A stretch of DNA of 64,000 nucleotides. It comes from JAJDUF01 sp965238265. GTDB lineage: Bacteria; Chloroflexota; UBA11872; UBA12225; JAJDUF01. The DNA lies in the NCBI GenBank assembly GCA_965238265.1, contig OZ250185.1, forward strand, positions 4,154,001 to 4,218,000, given 5' to 3'. Of the stretch, positions 8,806-16,920 are shown in pieces (position 1 is the first letter of the stretch; each line of letters starts with the position of its first letter). The notes beneath the pieces are model-generated. The model saw nothing but the letters and a program-made list of their open reading frames with translations, had not been told where the DNA came from and made no database searches. The translations under genes were made by a program, and so were the position numbers.

Positions 8806-9735
8806 ATGAGCGCCGACCAGCCGACGCCGGGTGTCCGGCCCGTTCACATGAGCTATTTCGGCGGGCCAGGCTCCTTTACGTCAACGGCGGCGCATCGGTA
8901 CGCCGAGCAGACCTTCGGCGGCGGGCAGTTCGTGCTCTACGAGGAAATCGCCGGCGTCGCTGCGAGCCATACCGACGTGTGTCGGCACGTGCAACTGCGC
9001 GAGGCGGACTACGGCGTGCTGCCTATCGAGAATAACCTGGAAGGGGTCGTCGCCGAGACGCTAGACGCGCTGCGGGCCTCGGACCTGCGGATCTACGGCG
9101 AGATGACCATCCCCATCGTCCATCATCTGCTCTCGCGTGCCGAGCAAGTGGACGCGATCAAGGCGATCTACTCGCATCCCCAGGCTCTTCGGCAAAGTCG
9201 GCGCTGGCTCGATCGGTTTCGCGCGGCGCACCCTGGAGCGGAGATCGGGACTGAGGCGAGCACGGCGGTAGCGGCGCGGCGCGCCGCCGGCGAGGACGGA
9301 GCAGCCGCCATCGGTACGGAAGAGGCTGCCGAGCTACACGGTCTCAACGTCGTAGCACGCGACGTCGGCGACAGCCCGCTCAATGTGACCCGCTTCTGGG
9401 TAGTAGGGCGCCACTACGCCGACCCCACCGGCTTTGACAAGACGACACTGCTGGTCGAGTTACAGAACCGACCCGGCACACTCCGTAACCTGCTCGACAT
9501 CTTCGCCGAGAGCAAGTTGAACCTGCTGACCATCCATCAGCGGCCGCTGGAGTACAACGCCGAGCTAGAGCGGATGGAGTATTACTGGTTCCTCGACTAC
9601 GAAGGCCACATCAACGAGCCGTCGCTCTACGCGGCCTTCAACGAGCTGGTGAGCCACCGGCCGCGGGTGTGCCGCGAAGCCAAAGTGCTCGGCTCCTACC
9701 CCCAATCCACCATCCCCGGCGGCGGCCGCTGGTGA
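8806..9735 (+). CDS. pheA: Prephenate dehydratase with ACT domain
   Basis: Converts prephenate to phenylpyruvate in phenylalanine synthesis. The catalytic domain (about 1-200) starts with FGGPGSFTSTAA and contains YGVLPIENNLEG and the SPLNVTRFWVVG block with the conserved Thr-Arg-Phe. The C-terminal ACT domain (about 215-295) begins LLVELQNRPGTLRNLL and carries TIHQRPL where the ESRP phenylalanine-binding motif is expected. The gene starts 4 bases after the PhyH stop. Its last 59 bases before the end (9664-9722) are repeated at 10479-10537, flanking a small antitoxin-like module. Confidence 0.93.
   Translation: MSADQPTPGVRPVHMSYFGGPGSFTSTAAHRYAEQTFGGGQFVLYEEIAGVAASHTDVCRHVQLREADYGVLPIENNLEGVVAETLDALRASDLRIYGEMTIPIVHHLLSRAEQVDAIKAIYSHPQALRQSRRWLDRFRAAHPGAEIGTEASTAVAARRAAGEDGAAAIGTEEAAELHGLNVVARDVGDSPLNVTRFWVVGRHYADPTGFDKTTLLVELQNRPGTLRNLLDIFAESKLNLLTIHQRPLEYNAELERMEYYWFLDYEGHINEPSLYAAFNELVSHRPRVCREAKVLGSYPQSTIPGGGRW
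9664..9722 (+). repeat. 59-bp direct repeat, copy 1 (3' end of pheA)
   Basis: Identical to 10479-10537 except for one base (9669 G versus 10484 A). This copy encodes the last residues of PheA, through GSYPQSTIPGG. The copies lie 815 bp apart and enclose the AbrB-type gene and the frameshifted antitoxin-like gene. Confidence 0.95.
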
Positions 9736-9856
9736 GTCGCAGGCTCCTACCGGGGCCTGCCAAGCGCCGCTCCGATAGCAGAGTCAGTTGGCAAGACCCG
9801 GCCGCAGTGGTACAACCTGTGTAGGTATGTCTCAGTACCGGAGAGTAGGGGCAGCA

Positions 9857-10117
9857 ATGAAAGAAATCACCCGTGCCGTCGGAGCCAAGGGCCAAGTCAC
9901 GCTACCGGCCGCAGTGCGGAAGGCATTGGGCATAGAGGGTAACGGCCAGGTTACTTTCGTCATTGACCGTGGCAACGTAAGAATCAAGTCGGCTCAGGAC
10001 CCCCTTGCGGAAATCTACCAGTCTGTACCCGCGCTAAAGCGTCCCCTCACACTCAAGCAGATGCGTGAGATTGCTATTGAGGAGCACGTTCAGAGAGCGG
10101 CCAGGAAGGGATTGTAG
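9857..10117 (+). CDS. AbrB/MazE-type DNA-binding protein (probable antitoxin)
   Basis: 86-residue protein with an N-terminal SpoVT/AbrB swapped-hairpin domain: the segment VGAKGQVTLPAAVRKALG is the typical signature. Proteins of this kind usually autoregulate a toxin-antitoxin operon or act as transition-state regulators. The ATG at 9857 is chosen because GAGTAGGGG lies just before it; an in-frame upstream start at 9788 lacks support. No PIN or MazF toxin follows; the next gene is the frameshifted antitoxin-like gene at 10174. The gene lies inside the segment bounded by the duplicated pheA 3' end. Confidence 0.85.
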   Translation: MKEITRAVGAKGQVTLPAAVRKALGIEGNGQVTFVIDRGNVRIKSAQDPLAEIYQSVPALKRPLTLKQMREIAIEEHVQRAARKGL

Positions 10118-10173
10118 GGTCGCTCGGCGGTGCTAGACTGCGGTGTAGGTAACGAGGGTGGAGGCTTCCGACC

Positions 10174-10468
10174 ATGGGTAATCCCCAAACAATCCCATTT
10201 GATGAGTTTGTTGCCGATCTTGTCGGCATCTTTCGACCGCTTGGCGCGCCGGCAGGAGGCTGTGGTCGTGGAGAGGGCCGGGGTACGGTATCGCTTGGAG
10301 TATGAAGTCAGCCCGTCCGCCAGCGAGCTATGGACTACCTACAATCCAGAGCAGGTTCGCCGTGCCTTGCGGGAAAGCGCCGGTGCGCTCGCCGGGGTAG
10401 ACCGCGATGCTCTCCTGGACGATATACGCGCCGCCCGCAGCCAAGCCGGCCGCGGGTCCTCGGCCTAA
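10174..10468 (+). pseudogene. Antitoxin-like small protein, broken by one frameshift
   Basis: The frame from the ATG at 10174 encodes MGNPQTIPFDEFVADLVGIF. The continuation, from FDRLARRQEAVVVERAG to RSQAGRGSSA, lies in another frame and ends at 10468. Removing one T from the TTT at about 10230-10232 joins them into a protein of about 97 residues. The N-terminal part resembles Phd/YefM-like or other small antitoxins that precede PIN toxins, but I cannot name a family firmly. It may be a true decayed gene, a sequencing or assembly error, or, least likely, programmed frameshifting. A purely in-frame reading from 10130 gives an unlikely N-terminus. Confidence 0.65.
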
Positions 10469-10478
10469 GCGATGCCCA

Positions 10479-10537
10479 CGGGTATGCCGCGAAGCCAAAG
10501 TGCTCGGCTCCTACCCCCAATCCACCATCCCCGGCGG
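10479..10537 (+). repeat. 59-bp direct repeat, copy 2
   Basis: Second copy of the pheA 3' end (58 of 59 bases identical to 9664-9722). It lies outside any gene, between the frameshifted antitoxin-like gene and the GyrI-like gene. Similarity stops abruptly at both ends. Confidence 0.95.
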
Positions 10538-10634
10538 TCGCAGTATTGCAACCTGCGTGGATACGCCCTCGTTAACCATGAAGACGCCGCGATCACCTGA
10601 ATCGCGGCCAACGAAACACCGAGAGGAACCGTGG

Positions 10635-11135
10635 ATGACACTGCAATTCGCAACCAAGCAGCTTGACGCACAGCCCATCTTGGGTATCCGTACCGTGGTC
10701 ACGCACGACAAAATCGGCGAAGCGATGGGGCCCCTGTTCGGCGAGATATTCGGGTACATTCAGCAGAGTGGGCAAGCCCCGGCCGGTATGCCCCTCACGA
10801 TCTACTACCACATGGATGGCGGCCCGCTCGACATGGACGGTGATGAGTGCGTGGACGGCGGCGAGATCGACATGGAGTGCGGCATGCCCGTCGCCGCGCC
10901 AGTGGACGGGAGCGGCCGCATCCAAGCCTCCGAGCTTCCCGCCGGCACCGTGGCGACCGCGACGCACATGGGACCATGCGACAACCTCCCACAGACGTGG
11001 TCGGCGCTGACGGAGTGGATGGAGGCGCAGGGCCTCCAAGCCGCCGGAGCGCCCTGGGAGGTCTACATGACCGATCCCGGTGCCGAGCCGGACCAATCCA
11101 AGTGGCGCACCGACATCTTCTTCCCCGTGCGCTGA
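10635..11135 (+). CDS. GyrI-like small-molecule-binding domain protein
   Basis: 166-residue stand-alone protein of the GyrI-like/AraC effector-binding (SHS2 duplication) fold. Supporting segments are the start ILGIRTVVTHDKIGEAMGPLFGEI, the central YYHMDG segment, ELPAGTVATATHMGPCDNLPQTWSAL and the ending WRTDIFFPV. Such proteins bind or hydrolyse hydrophobic small molecules, or inhibit gyrase in E. coli; the ligand here is unknown. The ATG at 10635 has GAGAGGAACC upstream, so longer frames starting at 10407 through the repeat are rejected. A perfect 15-bp palindrome lies just downstream at 11157-11191. Confidence 0.82.
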   Translation: MTLQFATKQLDAQPILGIRTVVTHDKIGEAMGPLFGEIFGYIQQSGQAPAGMPLTIYYHMDGGPLDMDGDECVDGGEIDMECGMPVAAPVDGSGRIQASELPAGTVATATHMGPCDNLPQTWSALTEWMEAQGLQAAGAPWEVYMTDPGAEPDQSKWRTDIFFPVR

Positions 11136-11156
11136 TCTGCGCCGCGCGCTGAAACC

Positions 11157-11191
11157 ATTGGCCGTGCCCCTTAACCAGGGGCACGGCCAAT
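11157..11191. repeat. Perfect 15-bp inverted repeat
   Basis: Arms 11157-11171 and 11177-11191 pair perfectly around a 5-base loop (TAACC). There is no T tract, so a rho-independent terminator is not supported, although the position 21 bases after a stop codon would suit one. It probably belongs to a dispersed GTGCCCC-type palindrome family. Confidence 0.75.
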
Positions 11192-11265
11192 CGCGCCCCT
11201 ACCGAGCGGCTCCGCGAGGTACCCTGAAGGCGTACCGGTCGGCAATGGAGGGGAAGGGAGCCGCG

Positions 11266-13425
11266 ATGCGAACCCACGCTACCGAGATGGCGCTGGGGCA
11301 AGCGCCGGAGAACCGGTGGCGAGCCGAGGACGCCGCCGGCCGCGACGAACTTGGCCTGCTCGTCTATCGCTCCAACCTGCTGGGCCGCGATCCGACGCTG
11401 GTCAATGCCGGTGGCGGCAACACCTCGGCCAAGCTGACCGAAACCGACTTCCGTGGTCGTGAGGTGGGCGTCCTGCGCGTCAAGGCGTCCGGCTTCGATC
11501 TCGCCACGATGGAGCGCGAGGGATTTGTCGGCCTCCGCCTCGACGACATACTCCCGCTCCGGTCGCGGGCGGCGATGACCGATGCGGAGATGGCGGCCTA
11601 TCTCGCTCACACCATCACCGCGCCGGAGGCACCGCGGCCGTCTATCGAAACGCTGCTCCACGCCTTCACCCGCCATCGGCACATTGACCACACTCACCCC
11701 GACGTGGGCTTGGCCTTCTGCACCACCGCCGGCGGCGAGGAGCTGGCCCGAAGACTCTTCGGGCCCACGATGGTCTGGGTGCCGTACCGGCGCCCGGGCT
11801 TTGCGCTCGCCAAGCAGGTGGCGGCGTTGGTCAATGCCGACGAGCGCGTGCGCGTCGCGTTTCTCGGCCATCATGGCTTGGTGACCTGGGGTGAAACGGC
11901 TCACGACTGTTACCGGAACACCATCGCAGTGTTGGGCCGCTGTGCCGAGGCGGTGCGGGCTGCCGTGCGAACGAAGCGGGTGTTCGGTCCGGTCGTGCAG
12001 CCGCCATTGCCGCCGGATCGGCGGCGGGCGGTCGCGGCGGCGGTCGCGCCGACGTTGCGAGGTGCCGGCGGTGGGGCGCAGCGTATGGTCGTACACTTCG
12101 ACGATTCGCCGGAGGCGCTTCAGTTTCTGGCCGGGCAGGAGTCGCGCGCCCTCGCTGCGCGTGGGACGGCTTGCCCCGACCACATCATCCGCACCAAGGC
12201 CACCGCGCTGTGGGTCGAGTGGGACTCCCGGACAGGCAACCTTGCGGCCCTGAAGACGGCGATCCGCGCCGGCACGGCCACCTACGCCGAACGCTACCGC
12301 GCTTACCTCCGAGCTAACCGGGCGCCGGGCGACCCGGAAGATGATCCGCAGCCACGTATCGCGCTCGTTCCCGGCATCGGGCTGTTTGCTACCGGCAGCG
12401 ACAAGCGGGCGGCAAGCGTGGCGGCCGCCACCTACCGCCGCGCCATTGCGGTCATCGGTGGAGCGACGGCGCTCGGCGAGTTCGTGCCTCTCTCGGAGCG
12501 AGATGCTTACGACATCGAGTATTGGCCCCTGGAACGTTACAAGCTCTCGCTGGCGCCACCGCCGGCCGCGCTATCCGGGCACGTGGCGCTCGTGACCGGC
12601 GCGGCTAGCGGCATCGGCCGTGCGACTGCCAACCGCCTCGCTCGCGCCGGCGCGCACGTGGTGGCCGCCGACATCAATGCCGCTGGCGTCTTAGCCGTCA
12701 CGGAGGCCATCAACGACGTACACGGCGAGGGCCGGGCGCTGGCCGTACCGACCGACGTAACGGATGAGATGCTTGTCCGCCGCGTCTTCCACGAGACCGC
12801 GGTTGCGTTTGGCGGCGTGGATATTGTGGTCAGCAATGCCGGGCTGACGAGCAGAAACCGCACCACCATACTTCCATCGGATTGTACGGTTTCTGCTTGT
12901 CAGTTGAGCGTGCAAGCCATCGAGGACACGACGCTCGCGGAATGGCGCCGGCTCCATGACGTGCTCTCGATGGGCTATTTCCTGGTGGCACGCGAGGCCT
13001 TTCGCTGGTGGCAAGAGCAGGGGAGTGGCGGCAGCCTCATCTTCGTGGCCTCAAAAAACGCGCTTGCTGCCGGCACGGAGATCGCTGCCTATAGCGCGGC
13101 CAAGGCCGCCGAGCTGCACTTGGCACGATGTCTGGCGGAGGAAGGTGGTCCGCACGGCATCCGCGTCAATTGCGTGTGCCCGGACGCGGTGATCAAGGGA
13201 TCGGCGCCGTGGTCGGCGTCCCGGCGCCGGGAGCGGGCACGTACCTACGGCATCGAGCCGGAGGAGCTGGAAGCATATTACCGCGACCGCACCGCGCTCA
13301 AAGTGAATATCACGCCCGACGACGTGGCGGAGGCGATTCTGTTCTTTGCGTTGCCCCAAAGCGCCAAGACAACGGGTGCTGTGCTGACGGTAGACGGTGG
13401 TATCCGTGCCGCCTACGTGCGCTAA
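11266..13425 (+). CDS. Class II aldolase / short-chain dehydrogenase fusion (RhaD-SDR type)
   Basis: 719-residue bifunctional enzyme. Residues to about 430 form a class II aldolase domain of the rhamnulose-1-phosphate aldolase type (AGGGNTSAK near 45, THPDVGLAF, FLGHHGLVTWG with metal His residues). Residues from about 445 form an NAD(P)-binding SDR domain with VTGAASGIGRA, VSNAG, AYSAAKAA (YxxxK) and the C-terminal VDGG. Known relatives cleave a sugar phosphate and oxidize the lactaldehyde formed, or oxidize the sugar. The ATG at 11266 is preferred because GGGAAGGGAG lies just before it. About 20 residues after VSNAGL (near 526-546) come from an inserted palindromic element and interrupt an otherwise normal SDR domain. 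No rhamnose genes are nearby. Confidence 0.85.
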   Translation: MRTHATEMALGQAPENRWRAEDAAGRDELGLLVYRSNLLGRDPTLVNAGGGNTSAKLTETDFRGREVGVLRVKASGFDLATMEREGFVGLRLDDILPLRSRAAMTDAEMAAYLAHTITAPEAPRPSIETLLHAFTRHRHIDHTHPDVGLAFCTTAGGEELARRLFGPTMVWVPYRRPGFALAKQVAALVNADERVRVAFLGHHGLVTWGETAHDCYRNTIAVLGRCAEAVRAAVRTKRVFGPVVQPPLPPDRRRAVAAAVAPTLRGAGGGAQRMVVHFDDSPEALQFLAGQESRALAARGTACPDHIIRTKATALWVEWDSRTGNLAALKTAIRAGTATYAERYRAYLRANRAPGDPEDDPQPRIALVPGIGLFATGSDKRAASVAAATYRRAIAVIGGATALGEFVPLSERDAYDIEYWPLERYKLSLAPPPAALSGHVALVTGAASGIGRATANRLARAGAHVVAADINAAGVLAVTEAINDVHGEGRALAVPTDVTDEMLVRRVFHETAVAFGGVDIVVSNAGLTSRNRTTILPSDCTVSACQLSVQAIEDTTLAEWRRLHDVLSMGYFLVAREAFRWWQEQGSGGSLIFVASKNALAAGTEIAAYSAAKAAELHLARCLAEEGGPHGIRVNCVCPDAVIKGSAPWSASRRRERARTYGIEPEELEAYYRDRTALKVNITPDDVAEAILFFALPQSAKTTGAVLTVDGGIRAAYVR
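12844..12903. repeat. Intragenic palindromic element, copy A
   Basis: Arms 12844-12860 and 12887-12903 pair over 17 bp with one mismatch; the 26-base loop contains CCATCGGATTGTA. It lies in frame inside the SDR domain of the aldolase/SDR gene and adds about 20 residues after VSNAGL. The core, read on the minus strand as GTACAATCCGATGG...GGTGGTGC, matches the two copies in the ABC gene at 51505-52824. Confidence 0.75.
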
Positions 13426-14252
13426 CATCCGAGGGTGTGGGGCGCTTGACGGGAGCCGCAAACTTTGCTAAAGTCACAGGTGTAGGGTGGCTGCACGCAT
13501 AGGTAGTCATCCGTTCTCCCCAGTTCACAACAGCGATAGCTGGCTTGCTTCTACGCCACGTAGAGCCGGGTTTCTGGCGCACGGCCGGATCCTATGACGC
13601 TCTTCAGCCACTTTTCAGTCAAGAGAATCGTCTCGGGCAGGGTGTCCTGTTGGCTGCCGATACCATCACCAGTTGTGTCCGAGAAGATGGAGGCCGGCGC
13701 GCTCTGCCTACTCGAACAAGGCACGCTACCTCTGTAGCTCTGAGCCGAGAGCAAGACTAGGGGAGTATCCGATCCGAGTGTCGTGCAGCGGCATCCGGCA
13801 GACATGAATCCTCGCTGATGCAAGCAACACCGCAGCGTCTAGCGCTTGGCGTTGGCCTGAGACTAGAAGCCAGCCTTGTCGCTGGATCGCCGAGGGCGAC
13901 TGCACCGCTGTCCAGAATCGGAGGCCACTACACTGCTGCTGTCGTGCCGCGTGCCACCGAGCGCCGTTATGCCTAAGAGACTTGCGCTCCGAAAGGACGC
14001 ACCGGAATACGTGTACTCGGCTCAGGACGAGTATCAGAGCATGAGTTTTCCGGTCCGGTCCGTCCGTAAGTGGACTTCCTGACTGTGCCAGTGTGCTACC
14101 GACCAGGCGCCAATGCGGGCCTCACGGCCGCGGTCCCGGCTTGTTGCGCCGGGGGCGGCATAGTGTTGAGGAGGCCGATCTCCTAGCCCAGCCCGGCTGA
14201 AGCGTGCCGCGGACTACCCCCAACGTCGAGAGTCGCGTCCAGGAGTGCAACT
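13426..14252. other. 827-bp stretch without a convincing gene, upstream of rho
   Basis: Short open frames at 13545-13760, 13876-14082 (plus) and 13551-13823 (minus) have no recognisable domain, no good ribosome binding site and no composition typical of genes here. The stretch may hold the promoter and a long leader for rho, or a decayed gene. No tRNA or obvious terminator was found. Confidence 0.5.
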
Positions 14253-15533
14253 GTGCAATACGCCGAATTGGAAACCCGCACCATCACTGAATTGCGTGAC
14301 ATGGCCCGCGATATGGCTCTGCCTGGCCATTCCGCGCTAAAAAAGCAGGAGTTGATCTTCCGACTCCTGCAGGCACAGACCGAAAGGCAGGGGCACCTCT
14401 TCCGCACCGGTGTCCTGGAGGTCATGGACGAAGGCTACGGCATGTTGCGGCAAGGCAAGAGCTGGCTACCGGGTCTGGAGGATATTTACGTCTCCCAGAC
14501 CCAGATCCGGCGCTTCGGCTTGCGGACAGGTGATCTCGTCACCGGCCAGATCCGCCCGCCGAAGGACAGCGAGAAGTTCTATGGCCTGCTGCGTATTGAA
14601 GCGGTCAACAACCAAGCGCCGGACGAGGCCAAGCTACGTCGCCGCTTCGACAGCCTGACGGCGATCTTCCCGAACAAGCTGTTCGACCTGGAGCTAGGCG
14701 CGGCGGCGACGACCCGTGAGCTGAAGCAGCACAATATTTCCAATCGGGTCATCAATCTGGTGTCACCTATCGGCCGCGGGCAGCGGGGGCTGATCGTGTC
14801 TCCGCCGAAGGCCGGCAAGACCTTGCTGCTCAAGGGGATTGCCCAGGGCATCACGACCAACTGCCCGGAAGCGCACGTGATGGTCGCGTTGATCGGCGAG
14901 CGGCCGGAGGAAGTGACCGACTGGGAACGGACGGTCAACGCCGAGGTCATCAGCTCGACGTTCGACGAGCCGCCCGACAACCATACGCGCGTCGCCGAGA
15001 TGTGCCTAGAGCGGGCCAAACGGCTCGTCGAGGTGGGACACGACGTGGTGATCCTGCTGGATAGCATCACGCGGCTTACGCGGGCGTACAACTTGGCGGT
15101 TCCCGCGAGCGGACGCACGCTCTCCGGCGGTGTAGACCCGGCAGCGCTCTATCCGTCCAAGGGCTTCTATGGAGCCGGGCGGAACATTGACGAGGGCGGC
15201 AGTCTCACCTTGCTGGCCACCTGTCTGGTGAATACGGAGAGCCGCATGGATGACGTCATCTATGAGGAGTTCAAGGGCACCGGCAACATGGAGCTGATCC
15301 TCGACCGGCGGCTCGCGGACCGCCGCGTCTTCCCGGCCATTGACATTGCCCGCTCCGGCACCCGGCGCGAAGAGTTGCTGCTCGATGAGCAGACGCTACG
15401 CAGCGTGATCACGATCCGCAGGATGCTCAACGCGATGGGCGGCAGCGATGCCGTGGAGGCGATGCTTGCTCAGATGAGCAAGGCTGCCACCAACCGCGAA
15501 TTCTTGACCACCATCGGCAAGGAAGTCGGCTGA
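14253..15533 (+). CDS. rho: Transcription termination factor Rho
   Basis: ATP-dependent RNA helicase that ends transcription. The 426 residues comprise an N-terminal Rho_N segment (LETRTITELRDMARDMALPG), a cold-shock-like RNA-binding domain (VLEVMDEGYGMLRQ), and the hexameric ATPase with Walker A (SPPKAGKTLLLKG), Walker B (VVILLDSITRLTRAYN), the Q loop (SGRTLSGGVDPAALYPSKGF) and the R loop region. The GTG at 14253 is preceded by CAGGAG at good distance. It stands alone, after a long gene-free region and before a dispersed repeat at 15557. Confidence 0.97.
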   Translation: MQYAELETRTITELRDMARDMALPGHSALKKQELIFRLLQAQTERQGHLFRTGVLEVMDEGYGMLRQGKSWLPGLEDIYVSQTQIRRFGLRTGDLVTGQIRPPKDSEKFYGLLRIEAVNNQAPDEAKLRRRFDSLTAIFPNKLFDLELGAAATTRELKQHNISNRVINLVSPIGRGQRGLIVSPPKAGKTLLLKGIAQGITTNCPEAHVMVALIGERPEEVTDWERTVNAEVISSTFDEPPDNHTRVAEMCLERAKRLVEVGHDVVILLDSITRLTRAYNLAVPASGRTLSGGVDPAALYPSKGFYGAGRNIDEGGSLTLLATCLVNTESRMDDVIYEEFKGTGNMELILDRRLADRRVFPAIDIARSGTRREELLLDEQTLRSVITIRRMLNAMGGSDAVEAMLAQMSKAATNREFLTTIGKEVG

Positions 15534-15556
15534 ACGCCGGTTTGTCGGGGCACGGG

Positions 15557-15635
15557 CCTCACCCCCGGCCCCTCTCCACACGTGGAGAGGGGGGTGTCCA
15601 CCGCTCGTCATTCCCGCGAAAGCGGGAATGACGGA
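15557..15635. repeat. Dispersed repeat cluster between rho and the alcohol dehydrogenase gene
   Basis: A CCCCTCTCCAC/GTGGAGAGGGG hairpin is followed by TCATTCCCGCGAAAGCGGGAATGA. The hairpin follows the rho stop by about 40 bases and has no T tract. Confidence 0.7.
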
Positions 15636-15731
15636 TGGGCGTTATTTTCAGAGTCACGACGGGCGCCTGCGTAGCGGGGAGATGAGGGAGGCACCCTATC
15701 CTGAACTGCCTCGCTCTGTTACTATCACACC

Positions 15732-16886
15732 ATGCCTCCGGACTCTCTGGTGCGGGTCATTACCTATGATGGGCCTGGCGCCGCGCCGGTGCTGCGTAGC
15801 GTGCCGCGGCCGGCGGTGCCGCCGCGCGGCGCCCTGATCCGCATCGCCGCCTGCGGCGTGTGCGGCACTGATCTGCACATCCTGCGCGGGCACTGGCCGG
15901 GTGACTTGCCCTGGCCCTTCACACTTGGGCACGAGCTGGCCGGCGTGGTCGAGGAGATCGGGCCGGAGCTGACCAGCGACTACATGGGTCAGCCGTTGGA
16001 GGTCGGCGCACCGGTGATGCTGCCACCGCTGATGGCGTGTGGCCGCTGTTACTACTGCTTGCACTACCCTACCCGTGCTAATCGCTGCCTCAACCCGACC
16101 TACTACGGGCGCAAGATCGGCTTTGCGCGGCCGCCGCATCTCTGGGGCGGCTGGGCCGAGATGGTCTACATTGACCTCGATGCCTTGCCAGCCACCAAAG
16201 TCTTCCGTCTCCCCGCTGACATGTCGTTACTCGTCGGCAGCCTTGTGGAACCGTTCAGTTCCGTGACACGCGCCCTCAATCGCGCCAGCGCCCTGGGCAT
16301 GGAAGGCTTCCAGCCTGGAGCTACGGTCGTGATCCAGGGGTCGGGACCCATCGGCGTGCTGGCGGTCGTTGCTGCGCGGCAGCGTGGCGCCGGGAAGGTG
16401 GTCGTCGTAGGCGCCCCGGAGGTGCCGCGCCTGGCGCTCTGCCGCACCTATGGCGCCGATGCGACGATCTCCCTGGAAGGGCATCCGACGCCGGAGGCGC
16501 GGGTGGACGCCGTGCGTCAGGTCGTTGGTGGATTCGGCGCCGACGTAGTGATGGACTGTAGCGGCAGTCCCCTGGCCGGTCCGGAGGGGATCGAGATGCT
16601 CCGCGATGGGGGCACCTACGTGGAGATGGGGCAGTTCACCGACGCCGGGAGCCAGGAGACCAACTGGCATCGCATCTGTGTGAAGGAAGTGCAAGTCCTG
16701 GGGAGCTGGGCCTTTACACCGGACGAAGTGGCACAGGCCATCCGGCTCCTGTACGCCATCCAGGATGACTACGACTGGACCAAAATGCAGCAGACGTTCC
16801 CGTTGACGGAGGCCGGCGTGGCCCAGGCAGTGCAGAGCGCGCTGCGGATGGAATGCGTCAAGGCCACCATCGTACCGGTGATCTGA
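15732..16886 (+). CDS. Zinc-dependent alcohol dehydrogenase, medium-chain (threonine dehydrogenase-like)
   Basis: 384-residue medium-chain dehydrogenase/reductase. The catalytic zinc site is suggested by CGVCGTDLH and GHELAG. A cysteine-rich segment (CGRCYYCLHYPTRANRC) supplies a structural-zinc-like site, and the Rossmann fold shows QGSGPIGVLAV near residue 200. Family members oxidize polyols, sugars or threonine with NAD(P). No specific substrate is evident. It is followed 34 bases later by an SGNH hydrolase gene on the same strand, so the two may form an operon. Confidence 0.88.
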   Translation: MPPDSLVRVITYDGPGAAPVLRSVPRPAVPPRGALIRIAACGVCGTDLHILRGHWPGDLPWPFTLGHELAGVVEEIGPELTSDYMGQPLEVGAPVMLPPLMACGRCYYCLHYPTRANRCLNPTYYGRKIGFARPPHLWGGWAEMVYIDLDALPATKVFRLPADMSLLVGSLVEPFSSVTRALNRASALGMEGFQPGATVVIQGSGPIGVLAVVAARQRGAGKVVVVGAPEVPRLALCRTYGADATISLEGHPTPEARVDAVRQVVGGFGADVVMDCSGSPLAGPEGIEMLRDGGTYVEMGQFTDAGSQETNWHRICVKEVQVLGSWAFTPDEVAQAIRLLYAIQDDYDWTKMQQTFPLTEAGVAQAVQSALRMECVKATIVPVI

Positions 16887-16920
16887 GGCCGGCGCAGCCG
16901 GCGGGGAGGAAGCAGAGGCC

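Noticed and set aside
10407..10634. In-frame extension of the GyrI-like protein through the pheA repeat.
   Set aside because: The internal ATG at 10635 has a proper ribosome binding site, and the extension consists of repeat and intergenic sequence.
10795..12183. Long minus-strand frame opposite the aldolase/SDR gene.
   Set aside because: Antisense shadow: no domains, Arg/Pro/His-rich composition typical of the opposite frame of a high-GC gene.
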